Source: a virus
Virus record (IMG/VR): IMGVR_UViG_3300044568_003163
Coordinates: 140,879-204,878 of that record
Direction: 5' to 3' (one strand)
Length of the DNA stretch: 64,000 nucleotides
Shown: positions 1 to 8,038 of the stretch, piece by piece
How positions within the stretch are numbered: the stretch's first letter is position 1
Layout: each line of letters opens with the position of its first letter
Notes under the pieces: model-generated
What the model was told of the DNA's origin: nothing
Seen by the model: only the letters and a program-made list of their open reading frames with translations
The model's database searches: none
Made by a program: the position numbers and the translations under genes

Positions 1-1005
1 ATTTCTAACAATTTCATCATAGTGACCAGTAGCAATCCATCCACCCCATACATCTGGATGATAATCTCTATTTAATGTTGAGAAATTTAGCTGATTTAAT
101 TCAATAACTGCATTTTCTCCGGTTGTTCTAAATCCTCCGTTACAAGGATTATATCCGTTACTCTCTCCGTTCATAGGAAGATATTGAGCAGCATTTGCAA
201 TAAAATTATAATCAGAAGTTCCAACCGGAGTAGTACAATTACTAATATTGTAAGTTCCCATATCTCCATATTCATTTAAGAATGCATCGTTATAGAAACC
301 TATACGAGCTGATGGAGTATTTTGGTATGCAGTTGCATCGGTTAATAATGTACTACCATACATTCGTCTTTTTGCTTCTGCGTATCTAACTTGAATTGGA
401 ATTTGTGAATTAAAATTAGACAACATTGCATCTACGATTTCCTTTCTATTAAGCCATTGAGTAGAAGTTATGTTGTCTTCGTCGCCTAATTCAGGACTAC
501 CTTCAGTATAATACCATTCTCCATATACGCCAATAAATCCACCTTGTAAAGAAACAATAATGTCTTTATTAGCATTAACAATAGGAGCTAATTGCTGTAT
601 ATGATTTAGTATAGTTTGTTTATTTGGCTGAACGTTAGCCACGTATTGGTCAGTGTAAGCTGGTCGTAATATAACTTTTAGTCCAGCATTTCTGATTCGA
701 TTAAAATCAGTTTGTAGGTTAGTTAAATATGCATTGCTAATAGTGGAGTTGTTATTAACAAACTCGCTCAGCATTACATATCGATAGATAACTGTTATTT
801 TATCAGTATTTCGCCAATTTGTTAATGTAGTTTGGTTTACGAAGCTGTAATTACCGGAATTATTTATGTTTTTTGAGTATTTTTGTAATCCTCTTTCTGG
901 ATTAGCGATGTTTTCGGTTGATGATGCGTAAGTAACATTTTGTGATACTATATTAACAGAAAACAAAAATAATAATAACACTAATCTAATAAGTTTAGTC
1001 GTCAT
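1..1005 (-). CDS. Secreted DUF4874/DUF4832-type protein (C-terminus outside window)
   Basis: The frame is open from an ATG at 1005 to the window edge (about 335 residues seen), so the C-terminus is missing. Residues 1-22 are a signal peptide (MTTKLIRL, then a Leu/Phe-rich core, ending near VSQ). The mature part starts with NPERGLQKY and continues with VIYRYVML, DFNRIRNAGLKVILRPAYTD and GGFIGVYGEWYYT. These are the hallmark blocks of the DUF4874 domain, which is usually followed by DUF4832 and is predicted to adopt a glycosidase-like TIM barrel. The conserved GEWY carries a plausible acidic residue. An exported glycan-acting role at the host surface or during lysis is inference; the family has no proven activity that I know of. 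Confidence 0.8.
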   Translation of the reverse strand, partial: MTTKLIRLVLLLFLFSVNIVSQNVTYASSTENIANPERGLQKYSKNINNSGNYSFVNQTTLTNWRNTDKITVIYRYVMLSEFVNNNSTISNAYLTNLQTDFNRIRNAGLKVILRPAYTDQYVANVQPNKQTILNHIQQLAPIVNANKDIIVSLQGGFIGVYGEWYYTEGSPELGDEDNITSTQWLNRKEIVDAMLSNFNSQIPIQVRYAEAKRRMYGSTLLTDATAYQNTPSARIGFYNDAFLNEYGDMGTYNISNCTTPVGTSDYNFIANAAQYLPMNGESNGYNPCNGGFRTTGENAVIELNQLNFSTLNRDYHPDVWGGWIATGHYDEIVRN

Positions 1006-1060
1006 AATATGAGTTTATTATATTTATTTAGGAAATTCAATTTCCCTCATAATAATAACA

Positions 1061-1267
1061 TTATGTTACATTCTTAACATTTTCTTTCTTATGGTCTTTC
1101 CAATCTAACCAAAAGCCTATTGCTACAATAATATTCATTCCTAAAGAGGCTGCAATTTCGTAAATGTCTTTATACATGTTCATTGATAGGTGAATATGGC
1201 CTATCATCCAAAATGGAATCGCTAGGTTATTCGATATCCATCGTACTAAATAATTTACGAAACTCAT
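1061..1267 (-). CDS. Small membrane protein, unknown function
   Basis: About 68 residues with two hydrophobic stretches (around LVRWISNNLAIPFWMIGHIHL and SLGMNIIVAIGFWLDW) and a basic tail ending KKENVKNVT. The ATG at 1267 is chosen because it abuts the stop of the upstream gene; an in-frame TTG at 1282 would overlap it. No family recognised; inner-membrane location is inferred from hydrophobicity only. Confidence 0.55.
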   Translation of the reverse strand: MSFVNYLVRWISNNLAIPFWMIGHIHLSMNMYKDIYEIAASLGMNIIVAIGFWLDWKDHKKENVKNVT

Positions 1268-1268
1268 T

Positions 1269-1514
1269 TTAGCATTTAACAACTAATTCACCTGGTTTTC
1301 TTTTAGGTGGTGATATTATTGGATGATTGCCATCGTGAATGGCTTGCATAGTTTCGCTAGTTTTTTGATCGACTCCATACGATTTATCGATGTCATAATA
1401 GAAAACTAATTTGAGGTGATTTTTGATAATCTCTACTTGTCTATGTGTAATTTCGTTGGTTTCTGATAGTTCAAAAAAACCTTGCAACCAATATGCAAAT
1501 TCCGTACTTCTCAT
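1269..1514 (-). CDS. Small phage protein with YWLQGFFEL signature
   Basis: 81 residues. The N-terminal block FAYWLQGFFELSE followed by ITHRQVEIIKNHLKLVF is a recurrent small family in tailed phages of Gram-negative hosts (known to me as conserved hypotheticals of unknown function). It is soluble, with a Pro/Lys-rich tail (SPPKRKPGE). It is separated by one base from the gene upstream and sits within the accessory operon. Confidence 0.7.
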   Translation of the reverse strand: MRSTEFAYWLQGFFELSETNEITHRQVEIIKNHLKLVFYYDIDKSYGVDQKTSETMQAIHDGNHPIISPPKRKPGELVVKC

Positions 1515-1515
1515 A

Positions 1516-1746
1516 TTAGTATTTTTTTATTGTGATTATATATTTTCCTTTACCTGTGATTTCTCTTTCGTGACTATCAACTTCTCCGTCTTCTATTAAT
1601 ATTATGATTTTGCCTTCTTCGGTAGGTAACATATCCATTCTGCTGTATTTCTCAGCTATTTCTTTCCCTAATTGAATCATCATTTCAGGAAATTCAACTT
1701 CTACTTCTGAAAAATCAGATTCTCGGGTAATTGTTAATGTTTGCAT
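1516..1746 (-). CDS. Hypothetical protein, 76 aa
   Basis: Acidic, soluble protein with alternating hydrophobic residues (KIIILIEDGEVD, KGKYIITIKKY) suggesting a small beta-rich fold. ATG at 1746 lies 5 bases after the stop of the gene upstream. No recognised family. Confidence 0.6.
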   Translation of the reverse strand: MQTLTITRESDFSEVEVEFPEMMIQLGKEIAEKYSRMDMLPTEEGKIIILIEDGEVDSHEREITGKGKYIITIKKY

Positions 1747-1751
1747 ATTTT

Positions 1752-2594
1752 TTAATTTTCGGTTTCTAATCTTTTAATTACGTCTTTGATATTTAAGAAT
1801 GATATGATAAGACTTGGTAATCCTAATAGAGCATTACAAAAATCAAACATATATCGATAGGTAGAAAATACACTACCAACAGTTACTTTGTTGTACATTA
1901 CATAATATGTTAATAGTGCGGTAACACTTCCATAAACAATAAATTGAATCCAAAATCCAAATTTTACATCGATTTGCGAAGCTTTAATTTGTAGCAATCT
2001 ACTACGTCTTAACAAATTATTGATACGATTTACCTTTCGGCTACTAACAATTTCAGTTTGTTCTTCTGATACGTCATTAGTTAATTTAGCTATACCTGCT
2101 AATTGAGGAGAAAAATAGAAGCTGACGAAAACTATTAAGATTCCGGTAAGTATCATAAATCCTACAATTGGCCAACTCACTAATGATAAAAAGTAAATTG
2201 AACCTATAACGCCTAAAACTGTTTGAATAACAACAACCATATCGAATTCAAAGAATCTAACAATGTTATTCATTAGGGTTAATCGACCATTGATTTTAGT
2301 TGTTTCTACTCCTGCTTCAAGTTGTTTATGCGTTTCAGTAGAAGCAAATTTTCGATAAATGCCAGAAAATACCCTAACATCATATAGTTTACCAAAATAA
2401 CCTAATGCCATCATCGAACCAAATACTAAGATTAAATACCAAGCGTAATAATAATCTTTTGCCATTAAATGGTCAATTGTATTTCCTAATACTTTAGGTT
2501 GTATGATTGTTAAAGCTGAATGTACAGCAAACAAAAAATAAGATAGAAGGATGGTTTTCCAATTAGCTTTAAATATTACCTTTAATTTATTCAC
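1752..2594 (-). CDS. Stand-alone six-TM ABC-exporter-type membrane domain
   Basis: 280 residues with the layout of an ABC exporter transmembrane domain. TM1 is in WKTILLSYFLFAVHSALTI, followed by the PKVLGNTIDHLM motif typical of exporter loops, TM2 around YAWYLILVFGSMMALGYF, a TM3/TM4 pair around 120-165, then TM5/TM6 around 215-265. The long helical loop RRSRLLQIKASQID matches the cytoplasmic helices of such domains. It resembles the ABC_membrane_3 group of domains lacking an ATPase. No Walker A, signature or Walker B motif follows and no ATPase gene is adjacent. Function in a phage is unknown. Confidence 0.75.
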   Translation of the reverse strand: MNKLKVIFKANWKTILLSYFLFAVHSALTIIQPKVLGNTIDHLMAKDYYYAWYLILVFGSMMALGYFGKLYDVRVFSGIYRKFASTETHKQLEAGVETTKINGRLTLMNNIVRFFEFDMVVVIQTVLGVIGSIYFLSLVSWPIVGFMILTGILIVFVSFYFSPQLAGIAKLTNDVSEEQTEIVSSRKVNRINNLLRRSRLLQIKASQIDVKFGFWIQFIVYGSVTALLTYYVMYNKVTVGSVFSTYRYMFDFCNALLGLPSLIISFLNIKDVIKRLETEN

Positions 2595-2808
2595 CTAATA
2601 GTATTTTTATAGTTTTGTCGTATTCGTATTTTTTACCTTCTACTAAAATATTAGAAAGAACGGTCAATCCGCTTAATATTTGTTCGTATTCTTCGATAGT
2701 TCTAGCATTTGTACCATCTGGTAATCTGCGATAAAATATATCACCAGTTTCTACGTCAAAGAGAACTACGTCGTTCTCGAATTTTTGTCTAATCCCAATC
2801 GTTTGCAT
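2587..2808 (-). CDS. Hypothetical protein, 73 aa
   Basis: Small soluble protein (DVVLFDVETGDIFYRRLPDG...). Its start overlaps the end of the upstream gene by about 43 bases and its end overlaps the start of the ABC-like gene by 8, an unusually long overlap for this genome. There is no internal Met to shorten it. No family recognised. Confidence 0.55.
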   Translation of the reverse strand: MQTIGIRQKFENDVVLFDVETGDIFYRRLPDGTNARTIEEYEQILSGLTVLSNILVEGKKYEYDKTIKILLGE

Positions 2809-3200
2809 ATTCTATATTTTATTGAATGTAGATGTAACTTAAATAAAGCCCAGCTACTTATTTCTTTAATTACTTGTTTTTTTATTTCAAATTCTGCTTT
2901 ATCGATAGTAAAATCTAAAGGTTCAACCATTTCGTATTTACTAGCATCTACCATTGTAGTTGGTAATTCCGTAATTATTGGATCTGTCTTTACTGACATA
3001 TCGTATTTTACCTTCTTGGATGTAGGTGGTAAATCTCCTAAGCATTTATTACCCCAATCGATATAGAATTGTTTATCATAACATATTTTATCTAAGAACT
3101 CGGATTTTGACAAAATGTCAAATCTGTTTGAGTGAATTACCGGATGGTTGTTATGATAGTATAAATATTTTTGATATGCTTCTTCCACCTTAGTTGCCAT
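2766..3200 (-). CDS. Hypothetical protein, 144 aa
   Basis: Soluble, Lys/Tyr-rich protein with no recognised domain. The ATG at 3200 overlaps the end of the NADAR gene by 11 bases; its 3' end overlaps the next small gene. Basic C-terminus (IKYRICKRLGLDKNSRTT). Position in the same transcript as NADAR is the only functional hint. Confidence 0.6.
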   Translation of the reverse strand: MATKVEEAYQKYLYYHNNHPVIHSNRFDILSKSEFLDKICYDKQFYIDWGNKCLGDLPPTSKKVKYDMSVKTDPIITELPTTMVDASKYEMVEPLDFTIDKAEFEIKKQVIKEISSWALFKLHLHSIKYRICKRLGLDKNSRTT

Positions 3201-3687
3201 AAGAGTTAATGAATTTGAAATCTTCTCGTATTTGCATCAGGATTTTACCTAGCATATTTTCTCCTTCTCCTTCACAAACACCCCAAAATGTATCTTTCCA
3301 ATGGTTACCTTCAACTAGTAGTTTATCGCCAGTGTCTAATAGCCATCTACGAATACCTTTGTTTCTGTAGAATTTATCAAAAATTACAGCGTACATTACT
3401 TCGACTCTGACTTCGTTCCAATCTGGTCTTAGTTTAATAGTTCGACCGAGGGCTTTTGCTTCTTTAGGAGAAATATGAACAAATTGGAGACGTTCGTCTC
3501 TATCTAAAGTTTTTGCTGCCATAAAGGCATTTTCTGTTGATGGGTACATTACACCTTCATAATAAACTGGACATTCATGGAAATTTGATAGCCATCGATA
3601 TCCACCAAAAAATCCATTGATTTCTTTGTCGCTCCATACAATGTAATCTCTCATCACACCGCCTATTTCATGTCCTTTAATATTCAT
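3190..3687 (-). CDS. NADAR (YbiA/DUF1768) N-glycosidase-family protein
   Basis: 165 residues matching the NADAR fold end to end. They show FFGGYRWLSNFHECPVYYEG, then YPSTENAFMAAKTLD (catalytic-pocket Glu), GRTIKLRPDWNEVRVEVM, and the C-terminal LLVEGNHWKDTFWG...GENMLGKILMQIRE. NADAR enzymes cleave N-glycosidic bonds of ADP-ribose-type or riboflavin-pathway compounds. Some remove ADP-ribose from guanine in DNA and protect against DarT-type toxins (established for some family members). In a phage, reversal of host ADP-ribosylation defence is a reasonable inference. Other NAD-related genes lie nearby (sirtuin at 6.7 kb) and in the tagged cluster (29.5 kb). Confidence 0.9.
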   Translation of the reverse strand: MNIKGHEIGGVMRDYIVWSDKEINGFFGGYRWLSNFHECPVYYEGVMYPSTENAFMAAKTLDRDERLQFVHISPKEAKALGRTIKLRPDWNEVRVEVMYAVIFDKFYRNKGIRRWLLDTGDKLLVEGNHWKDTFWGVCEGEGENMLGKILMQIREDFKFINSYGN

Positions 3688-4457
3688 TATCTAATTGATT
3701 TTGTTAAATGTAATTGTTCGTAATAAAAATTATCTGCTGAACCTGGAGTAATAACGATAGTAGACCATTCAGTAAGAGTCATAGCTTTGCTGCCATCTGA
3801 CATTTCGGTGTCGTTGATTTCTCGATTTGCAATTAAATAGTGAAGGCCTTTCTCTCTAATCGTATTTTGCCTACCAAATAAAATGGTATCATCATCAGCA
3901 ATTAGTCGAGGATGTACAAATACTTGAATTCTATCTAGTAAATTACCTACATAATAAATATTAGTTTCACCAGAATTGACAGGATTAAAATGAGCAAAAG
4001 AAGACATTTCCATAATAATAGAAGCCATTTTGTAATTAACAACAATAAACTTATATGGTGGCTTGCCATTATTTAGCGCAGTCTTAATGATGTATTCTTC
4101 GAAACCTTTTAGGTTATGAATTTTCCTAGTGAACTTATAGCCGAATAGTTTAGTAATCAACTTCTTCAACCATTGCCATTTTACCTTAACTGATTGCTTA
4201 GTAAGATTTCCTAAAATACACATACCTTGATAGCAATTATGTTCTAGCTTTTCGTCTATTCTATCAGCTAATTGTTTTCTTAGAACTGAATGCATATCAG
4301 GAATTTGAGATAACATCTCTGGTGTATATTGTTGAACTAAAGTTTCTTTGTTCATTGAGTATTGCACATCCTTAGTATTCCAATACCCGTCACCATATCG
4401 ATAGTTACCATGAGTGCCTACTACTTTTTGCTTAGATATTAAATCAAATAACCGCAT
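3687..4457 (-). CDS. Unknown protein with capsid-like C-terminal region
   Basis: 256 residues, no confident family. The segment after residue 160 (YYVGNLLDRIQVFVHPRLIADDDTILFG..., then EKGLHYLIANREI and TEWSTIVITPG) follows the pattern seen near the C-terminus of gp23-like major capsid proteins (a grikvyvdp-like strand, then a vGyKg-like strand, then G-x-x-YAPY). The N-terminal part does not look like a full capsid protein. It may be a reduced capsid paralogue or a chance likeness; confidence in that reading is low. It overlaps its neighbours by 1 and 14 bases. Confidence 0.6.
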   Translation of the reverse strand: MRLFDLISKQKVVGTHGNYRYGDGYWNTKDVQYSMNKETLVQQYTPEMLSQIPDMHSVLRKQLADRIDEKLEHNCYQGMCILGNLTKQSVKVKWQWLKKLITKLFGYKFTRKIHNLKGFEEYIIKTALNNGKPPYKFIVVNYKMASIIMEMSSFAHFNPVNSGETNIYYVGNLLDRIQVFVHPRLIADDDTILFGRQNTIREKGLHYLIANREINDTEMSDGSKAMTLTEWSTIVITPGSADNFYYEQLHLTKSIR

Positions 4458-4656
4458 ACATTTTTTCTAAATTAGTGGTTTCTACTTTCTTGCATTTCTC
4501 GATTGGGTACCAAGAGTTACCAATGATGTTATTCATTGCTGACCAATCTCCTCTTAATTCAAGTTCATGCTCACGAATTCCAACTACCGTAAACTTTTCT
4601 GTTGCATAGTAATCCGTAAGCACTTCATCAAATAATTGTACGTCTGTATATTTCAT
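4444..4656 (-). CDS. Hypothetical protein, 70 aa
   Basis: Small soluble protein (FTVVGIREHELELRGDWSAMNNIIGNSWYPIEKCKKV) that looks like an SH3/KOW-like barrel: beta-strand pattern, Gly-Asp turn, ending in a WYPIEKC strand. Such small barrels are common in this region. Function unknown. Overlaps upstream gene by one base (TAATG-type junction). Confidence 0.55.
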   Translation of the reverse strand: MKYTDVQLFDEVLTDYYATEKFTVVGIREHELELRGDWSAMNNIIGNSWYPIEKCKKVETTNLEKMYAVI

Positions 4657-5153
4657 TATGCAAATCTAAATTGTTTAAGGAATGTGCGCAAGAAAACTAT
4701 TGTATCTGCATCATCACCGAATTGTTTCTTCCATTCGATAAATTCTATTTCTCGATATTCATCTAAGTCTTCAGGTCCTCTGCCGTTATGGAATTTCATT
4801 GGCACTAAGTCAGGATAGGTTTCTTTGTCCCATACTCTATCGTCAACTAAAAATACTATGGCTGTCATTTGATCGCCTAAATCCGGCTCATAAAACTTTG
4901 CTAACTTAATGTTGTTTTGTAACAACGTAGTCAAATGCTGATTAAGAGTTCCTTGAGTATATTGATTAGTATTTGTAGTACCACCGTTCAATACAATAAC
5001 CGTTTTGTCGTATCTTGACCATCTCCAATAAGCACTGGTATCACTAAATTCATTTGCATACTCAATAGCCGCATGCATAAATTGAATACCGCCTTGCATT
5101 CCAGTTAATTGGTAAGGCACTAAGCCATACATTCTATATTTTCTATCTTCCAT
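4656..5153 (-). CDS. Conserved-type phage protein (MYGLVPYQLTGMQ motif)
   Basis: 165 residues. The N-terminal MYGLVPYQLTGMQGGIQFMHAAIEYA recalls the N-terminus of a conserved phage family. Its G-x-Q-x-x-HA pattern is faintly like type-2 peptidyl-tRNA hydrolases. A central TAIVFLVDDRVWD and the C-terminal FLRTFLKQFRFA are further conserved-looking blocks. No activity can be assigned with confidence. Confidence 0.6.
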   Translation of the reverse strand: MEDRKYRMYGLVPYQLTGMQGGIQFMHAAIEYANEFSDTSAYWRWSRYDKTVIVLNGGTTNTNQYTQGTLNQHLTTLLQNNIKLAKFYEPDLGDQMTAIVFLVDDRVWDKETYPDLVPMKFHNGRGPEDLDEYREIEFIEWKKQFGDDADTIVFLRTFLKQFRFA

Positions 5154-5385
5154 TTAATTTTGCGTATCGGTTAACAATTTCGTCTTTGAAAAGTAAAACG
5201 GCAATCAAAGCAGCACCATCAGGGTAATGTTGAGCAATTTTATCTTTTAGTTCTTTTACCTTACCTTCAAATAATTTACCGGTAAGTTCATATCTCACTA
5301 AGTCTTGTGCACACAATATCATATCTTCGTCAATGATATTATGCAAATCAACTTTCCATTCTGCAATTAATTCGTCGTCGTTCAT
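5143..5385 (-). CDS. Hypothetical helical protein, 80 aa
   Basis: All-helical acidic protein with no recognised domain. It sits between ClpP and the MYGLVPYQ protein, overlapping both neighbours slightly, so it is co-translated with them. Confidence 0.55.
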   Translation of the reverse strand: MNDDELIAEWKVDLHNIIDEDMILCAQDLVRYELTGKLFEGKVKELKDKIAQHYPDGAALIAVLLFKDEIVNRYAKLNGR

Positions 5386-5951
5386 TATAGTATTTCGTCA
5401 ATTACACCTAATTTTTTTGCTTCTTCACTATCCATAAACCAATCTTTTTTAGTTTTATAGATACGCTCTAATTTCTTTTGAGTGATTTTTGTGCTACTCA
5501 AAGTTACATCTTCAATTAAAGCTTGTAATCTTTTTGCTTCAATAATTTCCTCTTCCATTTCTTTTACTTTACCAATAGCACCTGAAGATACTTGGTGATA
5601 TAAGTAAGTTGAACGAGGATATCCAAATCTTTTGTGACCGGAAATAGAAATTAAGAATCCACAGGACATAGCACATCCAGTTACGATTGTGTGGATAGGC
5701 ACTGTACTCGCTTTCATTAAGCTAATTAAGCCCATACATTGATAAACATAACCGCCATAAGAATCAATATACATCTTAATAGGTTTTGTTTCGTAAGTTA
5801 AATCGTAAGCCGCATAGATTTTCTTTAGCTTCTCGTCATCTTCGTTGATTGCAATGATAGCTCTAGATAGAGTATTAATGGAATCTTGGTCAACTTGTTT
5901 AGATAGGAAAATGTTGCGGTTAAGAGGTTCTGGTAAACTTATTGCTGACAT
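5385..5951 (-). CDS. ClpP-like serine protease
   Basis: 188 residues, full ClpP length. The strand YIDSYGGYVYQCMGL corresponds to the ClpP oxyanion region. The catalytic Ser is in GCAMSCGF (about Ser96), the His in LYHQVSSG (about His119) and the Asp in KKDWFMDSEEAKKLGVIDEI (about Asp170), so the triad is intact. Phage ClpP homologues act either in host or phage protein turnover or as capsid maturation proteases. Because the head proteins of this phage appear to need a T4 gp21-like protease (not seen in this window), a general turnover role is as likely as a maturation role. No partner ATPase is present nearby. Confidence 0.88.
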   Translation of the reverse strand: MSAISLPEPLNRNIFLSKQVDQDSINTLSRAIIAINEDDEKLKKIYAAYDLTYETKPIKMYIDSYGGYVYQCMGLISLMKASTVPIHTIVTGCAMSCGFLISISGHKRFGYPRSTYLYHQVSSGAIGKVKEMEEEIIEAKRLQALIEDVTLSSTKITQKKLERIYKTKKDWFMDSEEAKKLGVIDEIL

Positions 5952-5967
5952 AAATTGAGTTTAATGA

Positions 5968-6297
5968 TTAATCTTCGTCTTCGTCTTCTTCGTCTTCTTC
6001 TGGTGCTTGATTCCAAAATTCGGTAAATCCAAATTCAGTTCCAAACATCTTAAGGATAAAATTCATTTCTTCTGATGTGATGTCTTCTACATCTACTTCA
6101 GCTAAAAGAGCATTACCGTTCGAATATTCAATTCCTTCATTTGTACCTACATAAATTTCAAAGTCTAGTTTTTTCTGCTCTAAACGAGATTTCCAATCTT
6201 CATATTCATTTGCAGTGGTAACTACAAATCCTTGAATATCCATTTCATCGGCCCAGTTAGAAGACCAAGTAAGCAACACATTTTTGTTTCCTGACAT
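5968..6297 (-). CDS. Acidic hypothetical protein, 109 aa
   Basis: Soluble protein with a strongly acidic tail (PEEDEEDEDED). The body begins NKNVLLTWSSNWADEMDIQGF and contains regular alpha/beta-like segments. The polyacidic end suggests a DNA-mimic or chaperone-like surface, but that is inference. No family recognised. Confidence 0.6.
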   Translation of the reverse strand: MSGNKNVLLTWSSNWADEMDIQGFVVTTANEYEDWKSRLEQKKLDFEIYVGTNEGIEYSNGNALLAEVDVEDITSEEMNFILKMFGTEFGFTEFWNQAPEEDEEDEDED

Positions 6298-6313
6298 ATT
6301 TATAATTATTTGT

Positions 6314-6703
6314 TTATTTACATAATTTTAGGCATAACCTAAAGTATTTTTCTCCTGGTCGATCTGAATAAAAGTAAAAATCAACATAATCCCAACTTCG
6401 ATTTTCTAATGCTATTCTAACGCTGGATTCTAGATAGTCGTCATCTACTAAAGTAATTAAAAAATTGTATTCTCTAATAAATATTTGTTTAGATTTTACA
6501 TACATCTTGTAATTACGACTAGGTGTAATAATAGAAATAGTATTTGTATGTTTGTCTTCGTAAAAAACAACTTCACCGTGAACCGGTAAAATATCCCAAC
6601 CTTCAGCGGTTCTTACGTCGATGGATTCAAATTCAAATCTCTTTTCTTGACTAAATGCCAATGAAGAAATTACGAATAAAATTACAAATATTAAGTTTCT
6701 CAT
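6314..6703 (-). CDS. Secreted hypothetical protein
   Basis: 129 residues with a clean signal peptide (MRNLIFVILFVISSLAFSQ, cleavage likely after AFS/Q, a pattern common in Flavobacteria). The mature part is beta-rich and ends CLKLCK. Likely periplasmic; role unknown. One of several exported proteins in this accessory region. Confidence 0.65.
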   Translation of the reverse strand: MRNLIFVILFVISSLAFSQEKRFEFESIDVRTAEGWDILPVHGEVVFYEDKHTNTISIITPSRNYKMYVKSKQIFIREYNFLITLVDDDYLESSVRIALENRSWDYVDFYFYSDRPGEKYFRLCLKLCK

Positions 6704-6723
6704 ATAAGTGTTATATGTTGATG

Positions 6724-7437
6724 TTAATCCATTGTTTCTAAGACGTCTAACATAAATTGCATACCTACGGTAGCTGGTAATTGAATGTGTTGAAATACCT
6801 TCTGAACATAAGTCGGAATTTCAAATCCTAATTCTCCAGGATCTACACAATAAATAGGAGTGTTAGGTTTAGTGTGGAATGGAATTTCGTTTGCTGGAGA
6901 AACTAACATAGAAGTTCCAATGATAATACACACATCACATTCTCTTGCTGCGTTGATAGCTTTGTCTGTATCTTTCTCATTTAAACCTTCACCAAACCAA
7001 ACAATATGAGGACGTAATTGTGAACCTTTCTCGCATTTATCACCGATTAGAGTATCTTTGTCTGTATCGTAGACCAACGAAGAATTTAAACTCGAACGAA
7101 CTTTAGTCAACTCACCATGCAAATGGACTACATTCGTAGAACCAGCTCGTTCATGCAAATTATCAACATTCTGAGTCACTACGGTGACATTGAAAAGAGT
7201 TTCTAATTGAGCAATTATTAAATGAGCTTCATTTGGCTCTACTGTCTTTAATTGTGCTCTACGTTTATTGTAGAAATCTAGCACCTTTTCTCGGTCTTTT
7301 CTCCAAGCGTTTGGCGTTGCTACATCTTCGATTTTGACGTTTTCCCAAAGCGCATTCTGTCCATCTCTAAAGGTTTCTACTCCACTTTCTTTTGATACTC
7401 CAGCACCTGAAAATATCAGCAATTTTTTCTTTTCCAT
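6724..7437 (-). CDS. Sir2 family NAD-dependent deacylase (CobB/SIRT5-like)
   Basis: 237 residues. NAD-binding GAGVSKESGV (11-20) and TFRDG; TQNVDNLHERAG (88-99); catalytic His in HLHGEL (His107); the second NAD motif IIIGTSMLVSPANEIP. The Tyr-x-x-Arg of desuccinylating sirtuins is present in FYNKRR. The usual four-Cys zinc module is reduced to a single Cys (GDKCEKGSQLRPHIVWFGE), as in a subset of bacterial and phage sirtuins. It removes acyl groups from protein lysines using NAD. In the phage it could reprogram host proteins or counter NAD-dependent defence (inference). Confidence 0.92.
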   Translation of the reverse strand: MEKKKLLIFSGAGVSKESGVETFRDGQNALWENVKIEDVATPNAWRKDREKVLDFYNKRRAQLKTVEPNEAHLIIAQLETLFNVTVVTQNVDNLHERAGSTNVVHLHGELTKVRSSLNSSLVYDTDKDTLIGDKCEKGSQLRPHIVWFGEGLNEKDTDKAINAARECDVCIIIGTSMLVSPANEIPFHTKPNTPIYCVDPGELGFEIPTYVQKVFQHIQLPATVGMQFMLDVLETMD

Positions 7438-7727
7438 TATCTATAACCTGCTTTATATTCTGCGTCTTCTAATTTGTCGGATAATCTACTTGCATGAACT
7501 GATGGATAAAATTCATCATAAGTAGTTTCCGGTGCAGGTTTAAATCGATTTGAGGTTGCCGACATAATTCCTTTACCATTTCTACCATCCATTTCAACAA
7601 ATAAGATAACTACCAATTGGGTATTATGTGTTCCATTAGGCACTAACTTCATGTCAACAAGCGTTCCGATTCGGCCGTCTTCGTAAAGAACTCTTTCGCC
7701 GATTTTAATTTCTATTAATGAACTCAT
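7437..7727 (-). CDS. Hypothetical protein, SH3/KOW-like barrel
   Basis: 96 residues. The N-terminal IKIGERVLYEDGRIGTLVDMKLVPNG...QLVVILFVEMDG is a typical small-barrel pattern; the C-terminal half is helical and charged. It overlaps the sirtuin start by one base, so translation is coupled. Function unknown. Confidence 0.6.
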   Translation of the reverse strand: MSSLIEIKIGERVLYEDGRIGTLVDMKLVPNGTHNTQLVVILFVEMDGRNGKGIMSATSNRFKPAPETTYDEFYPSVHASRLSDKLEDAEYKAGYR

Positions 7728-8035
7728 ATCGTTTTAAATTTAGCATCGTTAAACAGTTCATCATAATTTGGTTCGTCGTAATCTACTCGCTCTGCATGTG
7801 GTTGAATGTCCAACCAATCCATATCATTTTTAATCCAATCCAACGCAATGTCTGGATTTAAAGTAGATTCATAATATTCTCGATACTTATTAGCTTCGAT
7901 TTTATCATCGCCTTTGAAGTTTTTGATGTCAACGATAAAGGGTGCATAATGTTTTGCTCTATTGTGAGCAACTATCCTAATTGGCACTAAAAATTTATGA
8001 CCGTTAGGAAATTTGATTTTGATATACTCTTGCAT
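7724..8035 (-). CDS. Hypothetical protein, 103 aa
   Basis: Soluble, charged protein beginning MQEYIKIKFPNGHKFLVPIRIVAHNRAKHYA with an acidic, Asp/Tyr-rich C-terminus. No family recognised. Four-base overlap with its downstream neighbour. Confidence 0.6.
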   Translation of the reverse strand: MQEYIKIKFPNGHKFLVPIRIVAHNRAKHYAPFIVDIKNFKGDDKIEANKYREYYESTLNPDIALDWIKNDMDWLDIQPHAERVDYDEPNYDELFNDAKFKTI

Positions 8036-8038
8036 AGC

